NCBI RefSeq assembly: GCF_025154075.1
Contig: NZ_JAOAMU010000007.1
Location: 244,822 to 308,821 of the forward strand
Source: Chryseobacterium herbae
Lineage (GTDB): Bacteria; Bacteroidota; Bacteroidia; Flavobacteriales; Weeksellaceae
Length of the DNA: 64,000 nt
Direction: 5' to 3'
Shown piece by piece: positions 16,732-24,881 of the stretch. Made by a program: the position numbers and the translations under genes. Within the stretch, counting starts at the first letter, position 1, and every line of letters begins with the position of its first letter. The notes under the pieces are model-generated. The model was not told where the DNA came from, searched no databases, and saw only the letters and a list, made by a program, of their open reading frames with translations.

Positions 16732-17601
16732 ATGGCAAACTTAAAAGAAATACGAGGAAGAATCAGTTCAATTTCATCTACGATGCAAATCACACGTGCT
16801 ATGAAAATGGTTTCCGCTGCGAAACTTAAAAAAGCACAGGATGCAATCGTAATGTTAAGACCTTATTCTGAAAAGCTACAGGAGATCATCCAGAATGTAA
16901 ATTCTAGTTCAGATCCTGATCAGGTTTCTATTTATGCTCAAAAAAGAGAGGTTAAAAGAGTACTTTTCATCGCTGTAACTTCAAACAGAGGTTTGGCAGG
17001 TGCTTTCAACTCTAATGTTGTAAAGGAACTAAACATTCAGTTTCAGAATAAAGCTCAATATGAGTTTGAAGTTCTTACAATTGGTAAAAAAGCTTACGAT
17101 GCTGTAAGAAAGACTCGTGCAGTGTACTCAAATGAAAGCGCCGTTTTTGATAATCTGAACTTTGAGGCAGTTTCTCACCTTACTGAAGCAGCTATGAGCA
17201 GTTTCAAAGAAGGTAAATTTGACGAAGTTTATGTAATCTACAATAAATTTATTAATGCTGCTACCCAGGAAGTAACAACAGAACAAGTTTTGCCTATTTC
17301 TATGGCAGAAGTGGATACTACACAGCCTCAGGTAGAAACAGATTATATTTTTGAGCCGAATAGAGCAGAAATTTTAGATAATTTGATTCCAAAGTCTATT
17401 AAAACTCAGGTTTTCAAAGCTGTTTTAGATTCTGTAGCGTCTGAGCACGGTGCGAGAATGACAGCAATGCATAAAGCAACTGACAACGCGCAGGAGCTTA
17501 AGAATGACCTTGTCATTTTCTACAACAAAGCAAGACAGGCTGCTATTACCAACGAGATCTTAGAGATCGTTTCAGGAGCAGAAGCTTTGAAAAATTCATA
17601 A
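16732..17601 (+). CDS. atpG: ATP synthase F1 subunit gamma
   Basis: 289 aa. N-terminal 'LKEIRGRISSISSTMQITRAMKMVSAAKLKKAQ' and C-terminal 'ASEHGARMTAMHKATDNAQELKNDLVIFYNKARQAAITNEILEIVSGAEAL' form the paired coiled-coil shaft that turns inside F1. 'TSNRGLAGAFN' is the conserved globular-domain motif. Last gene of the operon: a terminator follows and no beta or epsilon gene is present, as expected where atpD-atpC form a separate operon. Confidence 0.98.
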   Translation: MANLKEIRGRISSISSTMQITRAMKMVSAAKLKKAQDAIVMLRPYSEKLQEIIQNVNSSSDPDQVSIYAQKREVKRVLFIAVTSNRGLAGAFNSNVVKELNIQFQNKAQYEFEVLTIGKKAYDAVRKTRAVYSNESAVFDNLNFEAVSHLTEAAMSSFKEGKFDEVYVIYNKFINAATQEVTTEQVLPISMAEVDTTQPQVETDYIFEPNRAEILDNLIPKSIKTQVFKAVLDSVASEHGARMTAMHKATDNAQELKNDLVIFYNKARQAAITNEILEIVSGAEALKNS

Positions 17602-17951
17602 AGAATTATTTTTATATCATATTAAAGCATCGACACTGTCGGTGCTTTTTTTGTGGAATTAAGGTTCGGAAGAAGGAAGATAGAAATTTGACTTTATTTT
17701 TAAGGATTTAAGTGTTTTTTGAAGAATGAATAAGCCTTTTATTGTTCTTTAGCCTCTAAAACTTCAGATATTTCCGAATCTATATTCCTTGTTCAAAAAA
17801 GATTTTAATTGTTTTTTTAACACTCTGGAGGCTTCCGTTTTTTCGCTTTTATCCTCTATCTTAGAAAATTAGATTCCCAAAATATCTTAACCTCAATGCA
17901 GGTTATTTTTATTTTATCTATCTTTGTATCCTAAAAATATACAACTTCTAA
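17602..17951. other. Gene-free interval after atpG
   Basis: Contains the atpG terminator and a short GGAAGAAGGAAGATAGAA stretch (about 17668-17685) related to repeat family 2. The AT-rich remainder has no gene that I can support. Confidence 0.5.
17624..17652 (+). terminator. Intrinsic terminator of the atp operon
   Basis: Stem AAAGCATCGAC (17624-17634) / GTCGGTGCTTT (17638-17648), loop ACT, one G.T pair, then T. Confidence 0.85.
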
Positions 17952-19310
17952 ATGGACTCGGACATAGTCAGGCTTTTGCTAGCCTTATTTCTTGTTTTAC
18001 TCAATGGCTTTTTCGTAGCCGCAGAATTTTCAATTGTTAAAGTTCGTTATTCACAAATCCAGTTAAAAGCCGCCGAAGGTAACTCTATGGCCAAGCAGGC
18101 AGAACATATTATCAAGCATCTTGATGAGTACCTGTCCGCTACACAGCTTGGTATTACCCTGGCATCTCTTGCATTGGGTTGGGTAGGTGAAAGCGCTTTA
18201 CATCACGTAGTTGAAAGTATCTTCCACTCTTTGAGCGTTGAACTGACTCAATCTACCATTACTACGATTTCAGTAGTAACCAGTTTTGTACTGATTACGG
18301 TGATGCATATTGTATTCGGGGAACTTATTCCTAAATCAATTGCAATCAGAAAATCCGAAGCGACTACAATGGCTACAGCAGTACCGTTGAGAGTTTTTTA
18401 TACCATCTTCAAACCGTTTATTTGGTTAATGAACCTGATGTCTAATACCTTTTTAAGACTGGTAAAAATACATCCGGCTTCCGAACAGGAAATTCACTCT
18501 ACCGAAGAGCTTCAGCTTTTGGTAAAACAAAGTGCTGACAGTGGTGAGATTGAAGAGGAGAACTATGAGATTATTAAAAATGCATTTGATTTTACAGATC
18601 ATTCCGCAAAACAGATCATGGTTCCAAGACAGAATATCACATCAATTGACTTTGAAGAAGATATCACTGAAATCATCAATATGATCATGGACAGCGGTTA
18701 CTCGCGTATTCCCGTGTATCTTGATTCCATAGACAATGTGATCGGTATTTTCTATACCAAAGAAATTATCAGAGAATATGTTAAAAGAAAAGGGGACCTG
18801 AATCATGAGGATCTTAAAGACCTGATGCGTGATGCGTTCTTTGTCGTGGGAAGCAAAAAGATCTCAGACCTTCTTAAGATATTTCAGCAGAAAAAACAGC
18901 ACCTGGCCATCGTTATCGATGAATTTGGAGGAACTGAAGGTATTATTACCCTGGAAGACATTCTGGAAGAACTGGTAGGGGAGATTCAGGATGAAGAAGA
19001 TGATGAAGATAAACTGGTAGACAAGATCGGAGATAATATTTATTGGGTTCAGGCTACACAGCCGTTGGATGAAATTAATGAACATCTTCCTAAAAAACTG
19101 TCTCTTTCTGAGGAAAGTGAATACAATTCCCTGGCAGGATTTATTCTGCATGAGCTGGAAGATATTCCGGAAGAGAATGATGAATTTGATCTGGAAAACT
19201 ACCATTTCAAGATTTTGAAAATGAATAATAAGAGCGTAGAGCTCGTAGAATTAGTGTATCAAGGCCCGAATGTACTCAGCGACCTGGCCGATAAATTAGG
19301 TGAAGTTTAA
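17952..19310 (+). CDS. CNNM/CorC-HlyC family membrane protein with CBS domains
   Basis: 452 aa. N-terminal CNNM (DUF21) domain with four hydrophobic segments over about residues 1-185 ('LNGFFVAAEFSIVKVR', 'TLASLALGWVGESAL', 'FGELIPKSIAIRKSE'). A CBS pair follows (about 200-330, 'IMVPRQNITSIDF' and 'GTEGIITLEDILEELVGEI'), then a C-terminal CorC_HlyC domain (about 345-435). Relatives are magnesium or cobalt transporters or regulators of ion efflux, often mislabelled 'hemolysin'. clpS begins 14 bp downstream, so the two are probably one transcript. Confidence 0.93.
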   Translation: MDSDIVRLLLALFLVLLNGFFVAAEFSIVKVRYSQIQLKAAEGNSMAKQAEHIIKHLDEYLSATQLGITLASLALGWVGESALHHVVESIFHSLSVELTQSTITTISVVTSFVLITVMHIVFGELIPKSIAIRKSEATTMATAVPLRVFYTIFKPFIWLMNLMSNTFLRLVKIHPASEQEIHSTEELQLLVKQSADSGEIEEENYEIIKNAFDFTDHSAKQIMVPRQNITSIDFEEDITEIINMIMDSGYSRIPVYLDSIDNVIGIFYTKEIIREYVKRKGDLNHEDLKDLMRDAFFVVGSKKISDLLKIFQQKKQHLAIVIDEFGGTEGIITLEDILEELVGEIQDEEDDEDKLVDKIGDNIYWVQATQPLDEINEHLPKKLSLSEESEYNSLAGFILHELEDIPEENDEFDLENYHFKILKMNNKSVELVELVYQGPNVLSDLADKLGEV

Positions 19311-19324
19311 AGAGAGAAAGAAAA

Positions 19325-19630
19325 ATGATTTTTTATAACAGCATAAAAGATTACGAAGATCCGAAGCGTCAGTATGAAGAAGAAGTATTGGTTCTGGATG
19401 ATACGGATGAAGTGTATAAACTGGTTCTTCACAATGATGACATTCACACATTTGATTATGTAATCGACTGTCTTGTTGAGATCTGCAAACATACCCTGGA
19501 GCAGGCAGAACAATGTACCATGCTGGTGCACTATAAAGGCAAATGCACCGTCAAAACAGGTTCACTGGATCTTCTGAAACCCATGCATGAAAAACTGCTA
19601 TCAAGAGAATTAACAAGCGAAATAGTATAA
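19325..19630 (+). CDS. clpS: ClpS, ATP-dependent Clp protease adaptor
   Basis: 101 aa. The family core 'YKLVLHNDDIHTFDYVIDCLVEICKHTLEQAEQCTMLVHYKGKCTVKTG' is intact. It includes the HNDD motif and the hydrophobic and His residues that form the N-degron pocket in studied ClpS proteins. It delivers N-end-rule substrates to the ClpAP-type unfoldase. No clpA-like gene is adjacent. It lies 14 bp after the CorC-like gene and before a terminator. Confidence 0.95.
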   Translation: MIFYNSIKDYEDPKRQYEEEVLVLDDTDEVYKLVLHNDDIHTFDYVIDCLVEICKHTLEQAEQCTMLVHYKGKCTVKTGSLDLLKPMHEKLLSRELTSEIV

Positions 19631-19633
19631 ACG

Positions 19634-19659
19634 AAACCCTGCCATTGGTAGGGTTTTTT
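19634..19659 (+). terminator. Intrinsic terminator after clpS
   Basis: Stem AAACCCTGCC (19634-19643) / GGTAGGGTTT (19647-19656), loop ATT, then T. Confidence 0.85.
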
Positions 19660-19764
19660 ATTTAAAATGTATTTTTTTATAATATTTATACACTTATTAG
19701 TGAAAAATAAGATTAAATTTATTTATATTCGCAATTAAGACACATCAATTTAAAATATAAGTCA

Positions 19765-21600
19765 ATGAAACAAAAAATTACTTCGCTTATTCTCTGTGGT
19801 ATATTATGCTGTTCTGCATTAAACGCTCAGGAATCATCTTTTGAAACACCGGCTAAAAGCTGGATCAAAGAAAACACAAGAAATTTAGGAATTCCAGGGT
19901 TCAGTGAACTTACACTAAGCTCGGTACGTAAAGGAAATACAGGTGAGACCCTGCGCTTTCAGCAGATGATCAAAGATGTGCCGGTTTTTCAGTCTGTAAT
20001 TGTTGTTCATTTCAACAAAGAGGGCAGAATAAGCTATACCGGGACAGAAAGTTTGAAAAAAAATCTGAAAGAAGTTGATACCGTTCCTTCTTTTCCTGCA
20101 TCAGAAGCCGTTCAAAAAGCTCATATAGCTTCTAAAACAAAGGGTGCAGTGACTTTTGAAGAAAATAAACTGGTTGTTTATCTTACCGATTCAGGAGAAA
20201 CGAAACTGGTTTATAGGGTTGTGACGAGTTCTTTCGACAATCCAGGTAGCTGGGAAACCATTGTAGATGCAAAAACAGGCAGTGTCATAAGCATGCAAGA
20301 CATTTCTGTAAAGCATCACGATAAAAATGATCCAACTCCAAAGAAAAATAAAAAAGTAACACCAAAGAAAGCTCCCGTAACCGGTAGTGCCTATATTTTT
20401 GAACCAGATCCTTTGTCTAAAACAGGATCAGCTTATGCAGGTAACTTTGTAGATAATAACGATGCTACCAATGCCAGTCTTGATGCGGCAAGAACTTTAG
20501 TGACCATTCCTGAACTTGATCTTACAGGAGGAGTGTACACACTAAAAGGAACGTATGCAGAGATTAAAGAAATAGAAGCCCCTGCAAAAGGGATTTTTAC
20601 ACAGTCTACGGACCAGTTTTTATTTAACAGAAGTGATGATGGATTTGAAGCAGTTAATGCTTACTGGCACCTTGATAACAGCCTTAGATACATCAACGTA
20701 ACGTTAGGAATTGTTTGCAAACCTGCACAAAACAACGGAGTATTAAGATTCGATCCTCATGGTTTTAACGGTTCTGATAACTCCCATTATCTGACGGGAA
20801 GCGAGTCACTTGGATTTGGAGAAGGCGGTGTAGATGATGCTGAAGATGCCGATGTTATCCTGCATGAACTTGGACACGGAATTCATCACTGGCTTGCTGG
20901 AGGAATTTCCAATGCAGACGGTCTGAGCGAAGGATGCGGAGACTACTGGGCACATTCTTACAGCAGAAGCTTAAATCAATGGCCTTCATCTGCTCCTGAG
21001 TATCAGTGGATGTTTAACTGGGATGGGCATAATCCTTTCTGGGCAGGAAGAATAACCAATACAACCATGACCTATCCGGGATCAGGATCTTATTATGATA
21101 AAGCACAGATCTGGTCTGCTGCATTGATGAGAATCTGGAACAGAATAGGGAAAGAAAAAACAGACAGAGCCTTTTTAGAAGGACTGGACTTAACGACTTC
21201 AACGACCAACCAGCAGAATGCCGCTATTGCCGTAAGACAAGCCGGTATAGATATGTTGGGGCAGTTCGGATTTAATTGTAATGATATTACGGCTATGACA
21301 GAGGAATTTACTACAGCCGGATATGTACTTCCTGAATACAGTTGTGTACTGAGCACCAAAGAAACTTCGAAAGAAAATCTGATTTCAGTATATCCAAACC
21401 CTGTTTCTGATCTGCTGATCGTTTCGTGGAAAGGAAATAAAGAAGAAAAAGCTGAAATCTTCAATATGGAAGGCAGAAAAGTAATGGAAACCACAATAAG
21501 TAACAACAGAAACAAAATTGATGTTTCAAACCTTCCGTCCGGAAATTATATCCTGACTGTAAAAGGAATTGAACTGTCTGCAAAATTCATCAAGAAATAA
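19765..21600 (+). CDS. Secreted M36/fungalysin-like zinc metalloprotease with T9SS sorting domain
   Basis: 611 aa. Signal peptide ending 'ALNAQ'. An FTP/propeptide-like N-terminal region (about 25-190) and a Lys-rich linker (KNDPTPKKNKKVTPKK) are followed by the catalytic domain. The motif HELGHGIHH has zinc ligands H367 and H371 and the general base E368. SEGCGD gives the third ligand E389 in gluzincin ExxxD style. The last 75 residues, from 'SVYPNPVSDLLIV' to 'GNYILTVKGIELSAKFIKK', are a type A T9SS sorting domain. A secreted, self-inhibited protease is expected. Monocistronic with a terminator at 21620. Confidence 0.92.
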   Translation: MKQKITSLILCGILCCSALNAQESSFETPAKSWIKENTRNLGIPGFSELTLSSVRKGNTGETLRFQQMIKDVPVFQSVIVVHFNKEGRISYTGTESLKKNLKEVDTVPSFPASEAVQKAHIASKTKGAVTFEENKLVVYLTDSGETKLVYRVVTSSFDNPGSWETIVDAKTGSVISMQDISVKHHDKNDPTPKKNKKVTPKKAPVTGSAYIFEPDPLSKTGSAYAGNFVDNNDATNASLDAARTLVTIPELDLTGGVYTLKGTYAEIKEIEAPAKGIFTQSTDQFLFNRSDDGFEAVNAYWHLDNSLRYINVTLGIVCKPAQNNGVLRFDPHGFNGSDNSHYLTGSESLGFGEGGVDDAEDADVILHELGHGIHHWLAGGISNADGLSEGCGDYWAHSYSRSLNQWPSSAPEYQWMFNWDGHNPFWAGRITNTTMTYPGSGSYYDKAQIWSAALMRIWNRIGKEKTDRAFLEGLDLTTSTTNQQNAAIAVRQAGIDMLGQFGFNCNDITAMTEEFTTAGYVLPEYSCVLSTKETSKENLISVYPNPVSDLLIVSWKGNKEEKAEIFNMEGRKVMETTISNNRNKIDVSNLPSGNYILTVKGIELSAKFIKK

Positions 21601-21619
21601 AAATCTTAAATAAAATTTT

Positions 21620-21650
21620 AAAATCCGGTGTTCAGACATCGGATTTTTTT
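21620..21650 (+). terminator. Intrinsic terminator
   Basis: Stem AAAATCCGGTG (21620-21630) / CATCGGATTTT (21637-21647), loop TTCAGA, one G.T pair, then T. Confidence 0.85.
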
Positions 21651-21683
21651 GTTTTAAATCAATTTGTAGAAGGATTGTTTTAC

Positions 21684-21710
21684 TTGCATTCATCTAAAAT
21701 AGTATATTTG
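21684..21710 (+). promoter_or_regulatory. Promoter of udk
   Basis: TTG (21684-21686), 16-nt spacer, TATATTTG (21703-21710), 27 bp before ATG 21738. Confidence 0.55.
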
Positions 21711-21737
21711 TACCAACTATAAAGAAACAAAAAAAGA

Positions 21738-22352
21738 ATGCTTGTAATAGGAATTGCTGGAGGTACAGGATCCGGCAAAACTACAGTTGTTGACAAGATA
21801 CTGCAACAGCTTGATATTGAAGGAATGAATATCCTTTCTCAGGATAATTATTATCACGACAACCCGAATCTGACACTGACCGAAAGAGAGGCGCTCAACT
21901 ACGACCACCCAAAGTCTATAGATTTCGATTTAATGATAAAACATGTGAAAGCTTTAAAAAACAATGAGCCTATAGAACAGCCCATTTACAGCTTTGTAAC
22001 GCATTCCAGAACGGGCGACCACGTCACTGTAGAACCTAAAAATGTATTGGTAGTAGAAGGTATTCTGGTACTTACGAACAAAGAACTGCTGAAGGAATTC
22101 GATTTAAAAGTATTCGTTCATGCAGATTCAGACGAAAGACTGATCAGGAGAATCAGGCGCGATACCCAGGAAAGGGGAAGAGACCTGAGTGAAGTCCTTC
22201 ACCGTTATCAGACCACTTTGAAGCCAATGCATCAGGAATTCATTGAACCATCCAAGAATGACGCAGATTTGATCATTCCCAATATGAGACAGAATTCCGT
22301 AGCGATTGATTTTTTAACTACTGTTATTAAAAATTCGTTGAGAAAACATTAA
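21738..22352 (+). CDS. udk: Uridine kinase
   Basis: 204 aa. P-loop GGTGSGKTT at residues 8-16, 'LSQDNYYHD', 'NYDHPKSIDFDLM', 'VEPKNVLVVEGILVL', 'FVHADSDERLIRRIRRDTQERGRD' and 'FIEPSKNDADLIIPN' are the standard uridine/cytidine kinase motifs. It phosphorylates uridine or cytidine to the monophosphate in pyrimidine salvage. The DivIC-like gene starts 1 bp after its stop, so they share a transcript. Confidence 0.97.
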   Translation: MLVIGIAGGTGSGKTTVVDKILQQLDIEGMNILSQDNYYHDNPNLTLTEREALNYDHPKSIDFDLMIKHVKALKNNEPIEQPIYSFVTHSRTGDHVTVEPKNVLVVEGILVLTNKELLKEFDLKVFVHADSDERLIRRIRRDTQERGRDLSEVLHRYQTTLKPMHQEFIEPSKNDADLIIPNMRQNSVAIDFLTTVIKNSLRKH

Positions 22353-22353
22353 A

Positions 22354-22710
22354 ATGGAAGAAAACAAACTTATTAAAGACATCCAGCCGAAGTCTGAAAC
22401 ATTAAAAGTGATTCAGAAATATGTTCTGAATAAATATACCATTACCATCTGTATGTTTCTGGTCTGGATGATATTCTTTGATAAAACCTCTTTCCTTGTT
22501 ATTAATGAACTGAACGGCGAAATCAGCCGATATGAAGACCAGCTGGAATATTATAAAAAGGAATACGAAAAAAACGACACTTTTTATAAAAAGCTGATGA
22601 ACAATAAATCGGAAAAAGAAAAATACGCCAGAGAAAACTATTTTATGAAAAAACCGGATGAAGAAATCTTTATCCTGGTAGTAGATAGTGCCAATGAGGC
22701 GAAAAAATAA
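22354..22710 (+). CDS. FtsB/DivIC-family septum protein
   Basis: 118 aa. One transmembrane helix (about 30-50, 'ITICMFLVWMIFFDKT') and a periplasmic coiled coil (about 55-100, 'LNGEISRYEDQLEYYKKEYEKND'), ending with 'ARENYFMKKPDEEIFILV'. That is the conserved close of DivIC/FtsB proteins. It is likely part of the FtsBLQ-type divisome complex in the inner membrane. Second gene of the udk transcript. Flavobacteria often keep udk, this gene and the small methylmalonyl-CoA mutase subunit together, as here. Confidence 0.9.
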   Translation: MEENKLIKDIQPKSETLKVIQKYVLNKYTITICMFLVWMIFFDKTSFLVINELNGEISRYEDQLEYYKKEYEKNDTFYKKLMNNKSEKEKYARENYFMKKPDEEIFILVVDSANEAKK

Positions 22711-22748
22711 TTTGAACTGTAAATAGTCAATTAGCTTCGCAGCGAAGT

Positions 22749-22892
22749 GTCAATCGTCAATTTTGTAGATTCACCATTGACTTGCGAAGCAAAATTCACC
22801 ATTCACAAGATAAGCAATATCAATAGTGAATTGTCAATCGTTAATTTTTATAGATTCACCATTGACTTGCGAAGCAAAATTCACCATTCACA
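22749..22892. repeat. Tandem copies of a 59-60 bp intergenic repeat (family 1)
   Basis: Two near-identical units at 22749-22807 and 22833-22892, 25 bp apart. Both start GTCAATCGT and end with the same 42 bp, which contains ACTTGCGAAGCAAAATTCAC. A related, more diverged unit lies at 35728-35838; it shares the 18-mer CAATAGTGAATTGTCAAT with 22821-22838. The second unit ends 16 bp before the mutA start. Confidence 0.8.
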
Positions 22893-22908
22893 TAGTAACC
22901 AATAGCCA

Positions 22909-24072
22909 ATGTCCAATACAGATATACTTCCAAACTGGGAAGCCTTAGTTAAAAAACAGCTTAAAACAGAAGATATTTATTCTATCCTGAAGAAAGAAAA
23001 TCTGGAAGGAATAGAGGTAAAACCTTTTTACAGTGAAGTTCAGAAACCGTTGGTCAATCTGCCAAAAGTGGAAGAAAACACTCATTTGGTGGCCAGATAT
23101 CATGAAAGTCTGGAGGAAGATGTATTTGCATTTATCTTAGACCATAATGTAGAAACACTAGAGCAGAAAACGCTTTTTGTTAATAATAAAGAGCTTGCCG
23201 GACATATCAGCCCGCAGGAAGAGGATCAGTATTTTTCTTTAGTTGATGTTTTTAACGAAAACGAAGGAATTATTGATGATCAGTTGGCCAAAGAGCTTTT
23301 AGCCAAAGATTTTAAAAGAAATATCTGTGTGAATATTTCCCTTCACCAAAACGCAGGGGCAGCGATTTACCAGCAATTGGGAATAGCTTTGTCAAAAACA
23401 AAGGAGCTTGTTGAACTGTATGGACCTGAAATTTTAAATAAACTGATTTTCAGAATAGCCGTCGGAGGAAATTATTTCTTTGAAATGGCCAAACTGAGAG
23501 CTTTTAAAATAGTCTTTAACCAGCTTTCCAGGGAATATGGTTTAAATGACACTCCTTATATTTTTGCTGAAACTTCTTTGAGAAATAAAGCTGTGGCAGA
23601 CAGTGAAAACAATCTGATCCGTTCTACATTGGAACTTGCTGCTGCGATGATCGGAGGAGCAGATGCCGTTTTCAGTACTAATTATCTTGTCAGCAGAAGT
23701 ACAGACAATTCGGAAGAAATTTCCTTTAAACAGCAGATTGTTTTAGCTTACGAGAGTATCATTAATGTATTTGAAGATGCATCGAACGGGAGTTATTTTG
23801 TAGAAGATATTACCCGTCAGATTGCAGAAAAATCATGGGAACTGTTCGTTGAAATGGAAGAGGCAGGTGGCTATCTGGCCCTTTTAAATCAGGGAGTTAT
23901 TCAGAAAAAAATCTATGATCAGGCTATAGAAGAACAGAAATGGGTGGAAGAAGGTAAAATAAAGCTGATAGGAGTCAATTTATACCCCAAATTAGACGTT
24001 AAAAGATCAATTGAAGATCTATACAGCGAAAAAGAAATAAAGGCCGTACGTTGGGCTGAAATGTTTGAGTAA
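22909..24072 (+). CDS. mutA: Methylmalonyl-CoA mutase, small (beta) subunit
   Basis: 387 aa. It matches the catalytic-domain-like part of the mutase family but ends before any cobalamin-binding domain: no DxHxxG motif is present. That is the hallmark of the small, non-catalytic subunit in heterodimeric enzymes. Segments such as 'IAVGGNYFFEMAKLRAFK', 'AETSLRNKAVADSENNLIRSTLELAAAMIGGADAVFS' and 'SYFVEDITRQIAEKSWELF' are conserved in the family. The partner MutB interconverts succinyl-CoA and methylmalonyl-CoA; its gene is not in the window. Confidence 0.92.
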   Translation: MSNTDILPNWEALVKKQLKTEDIYSILKKENLEGIEVKPFYSEVQKPLVNLPKVEENTHLVARYHESLEEDVFAFILDHNVETLEQKTLFVNNKELAGHISPQEEDQYFSLVDVFNENEGIIDDQLAKELLAKDFKRNICVNISLHQNAGAAIYQQLGIALSKTKELVELYGPEILNKLIFRIAVGGNYFFEMAKLRAFKIVFNQLSREYGLNDTPYIFAETSLRNKAVADSENNLIRSTLELAAAMIGGADAVFSTNYLVSRSTDNSEEISFKQQIVLAYESIINVFEDASNGSYFVEDITRQIAEKSWELFVEMEEAGGYLALLNQGVIQKKIYDQAIEEQKWVEEGKIKLIGVNLYPKLDVKRSIEDLYSEKEIKAVRWAEMFE

Positions 24073-24127
24073 TTTCATCTGTTCACAAACTTTACTTTAT
24101 GCAAATACAGCTTTTTATTTTTTTAAA

Positions 24128-24213
24128 TTAGCATAAACATCCATGTAGATCTGTATAATCTGTGGTTAAAAATAATCCCCAAGCAATGAAAGAAAAGCTG
24201 ATTGACCTTTTTG
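24128..24213 (+). repeat. Repeat copy A (family 3) running into the dinB-like start
   Basis: AACATCCATGTAGATCTGTATAATCTGTGG (24136-24165) and the following bases into the dinB-like coding start (ATGAAAGAAAAGCTGATTGA from 24186) resemble 24796-24881 almost throughout. See copy B. Confidence 0.6.
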
Positions 24214-24626
24214 AATATACCTATCATTTCAACAAAGAAATGATCAAAGTTATTTCCGAAAACATCACAAAAGTTGATGAGAAAACAATAAGTCTGATCA
24301 ACCATACGATTAATGCCCAACAAATCTGGAACTCACGTATATTGGGTGAAAAATCATTTGAAGTCTGGCAGATCAATCCGTTTGAATCATTAGAGGAAAT
24401 CAATCATCAGAATTTCGAGAAAAGCATCAATATCATTCAAGATTTTGATCTTGATAAACGAGCAGAATACCAGAACTCAAGAGGAACAAAGTTTGAAAAC
24501 AGTATTTTTGAAATGCTGTTCCACGCCATCAACCATTCAACCTATCATCGCGGCCAAATCAATTCCCTATTGAAACAGAATGGTATTGAACCATTGTTGA
24601 CAGATTATATTTTTTATAAAAGATAA
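24186..24626 (+). CDS. DinB-like metal-binding protein
   Basis: 146 aa from ATG 24186; an earlier in-frame non-ATG start would sit in repeat sequence. Four-helix-bundle pattern with the three expected His ligands: one in 'LINHTINAQQIW' and two in 'HAINHSTYHRGQI'. DinB/YfiT-type proteins bind a divalent metal, and some are thiol-dependent transferases. The substrate here is unknown. No operon partner is evident. Flanked by dispersed repeats on both sides. Confidence 0.88.
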   Translation: MKEKLIDLFEYTYHFNKEMIKVISENITKVDEKTISLINHTINAQQIWNSRILGEKSFEVWQINPFESLEEINHQNFEKSINIIQDFDLDKRAEYQNSRGTKFENSIFEMLFHAINHSTYHRGQINSLLKQNGIEPLLTDYIFYKR

Positions 24627-24681
24627 ATTTTATTGTTGACAGAGGTTGTTTGAAGTGTGTGTGTTGCTCCCACAGATTTTT

Positions 24682-24830
24682 CAGATTACGCAGATTTGCA
24701 CAGATGATGATGCATAAATTAGTTTTCGATTTATAGAAGTATCTATTCCCTAATTTTTAAATATTTAAGAGTATGTATGTATTTGTAATAAAGATTAAGC
24801 GTAAACATCTGTGCAAATCTGCGTAATCTG
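24682..24830. repeat. 25-bp perfect inverted repeat (family 3)
   Basis: The 25 bases at 24682-24706 (start CAGATTACGCAG) are the exact reverse complement of 24806-24830 (start CATCTGTGCAAA), 99 bp apart. Weaker copies of the flanking CCACAGA / TCTGTGG extend both arms. A diverged copy of the right arm lies at 24136-24165. Confidence 0.85.
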
Positions 24831-24881
24831 TGGTTTAAGAAATAAAAAACTTTTGTAATGAAAAAAAGCTGATTAACCTTG
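24796..24881 (+). repeat. Repeat copy B with a relic of a dinB-like start
   Basis: This segment matches copy A (24128-24213) in order: the AACATCTGTGCAAATCTGCG arm, then ATCTGTGG, then ATG AAA AAA AGC TGA. The last part is the dinB-like start with one base lost, so it stops after four codons (ATG at 24858). The TTG start proposed for the methyltransferase lies at its right end. Confidence 0.5.

Noticed and set aside
22749..22892. Possible CRISPR array
   Set aside because: Only two units, which are long (59-60 bp) and share most but not all bases, with one spacer and no cas genes. A third relative lies 13 kb away, so it is a dispersed repeat.
24858..24869. ATG start for the methyltransferase gene
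   Set aside because: The frame from this ATG meets TGA after four codons; it is a relic of a duplicated dinB-like start.
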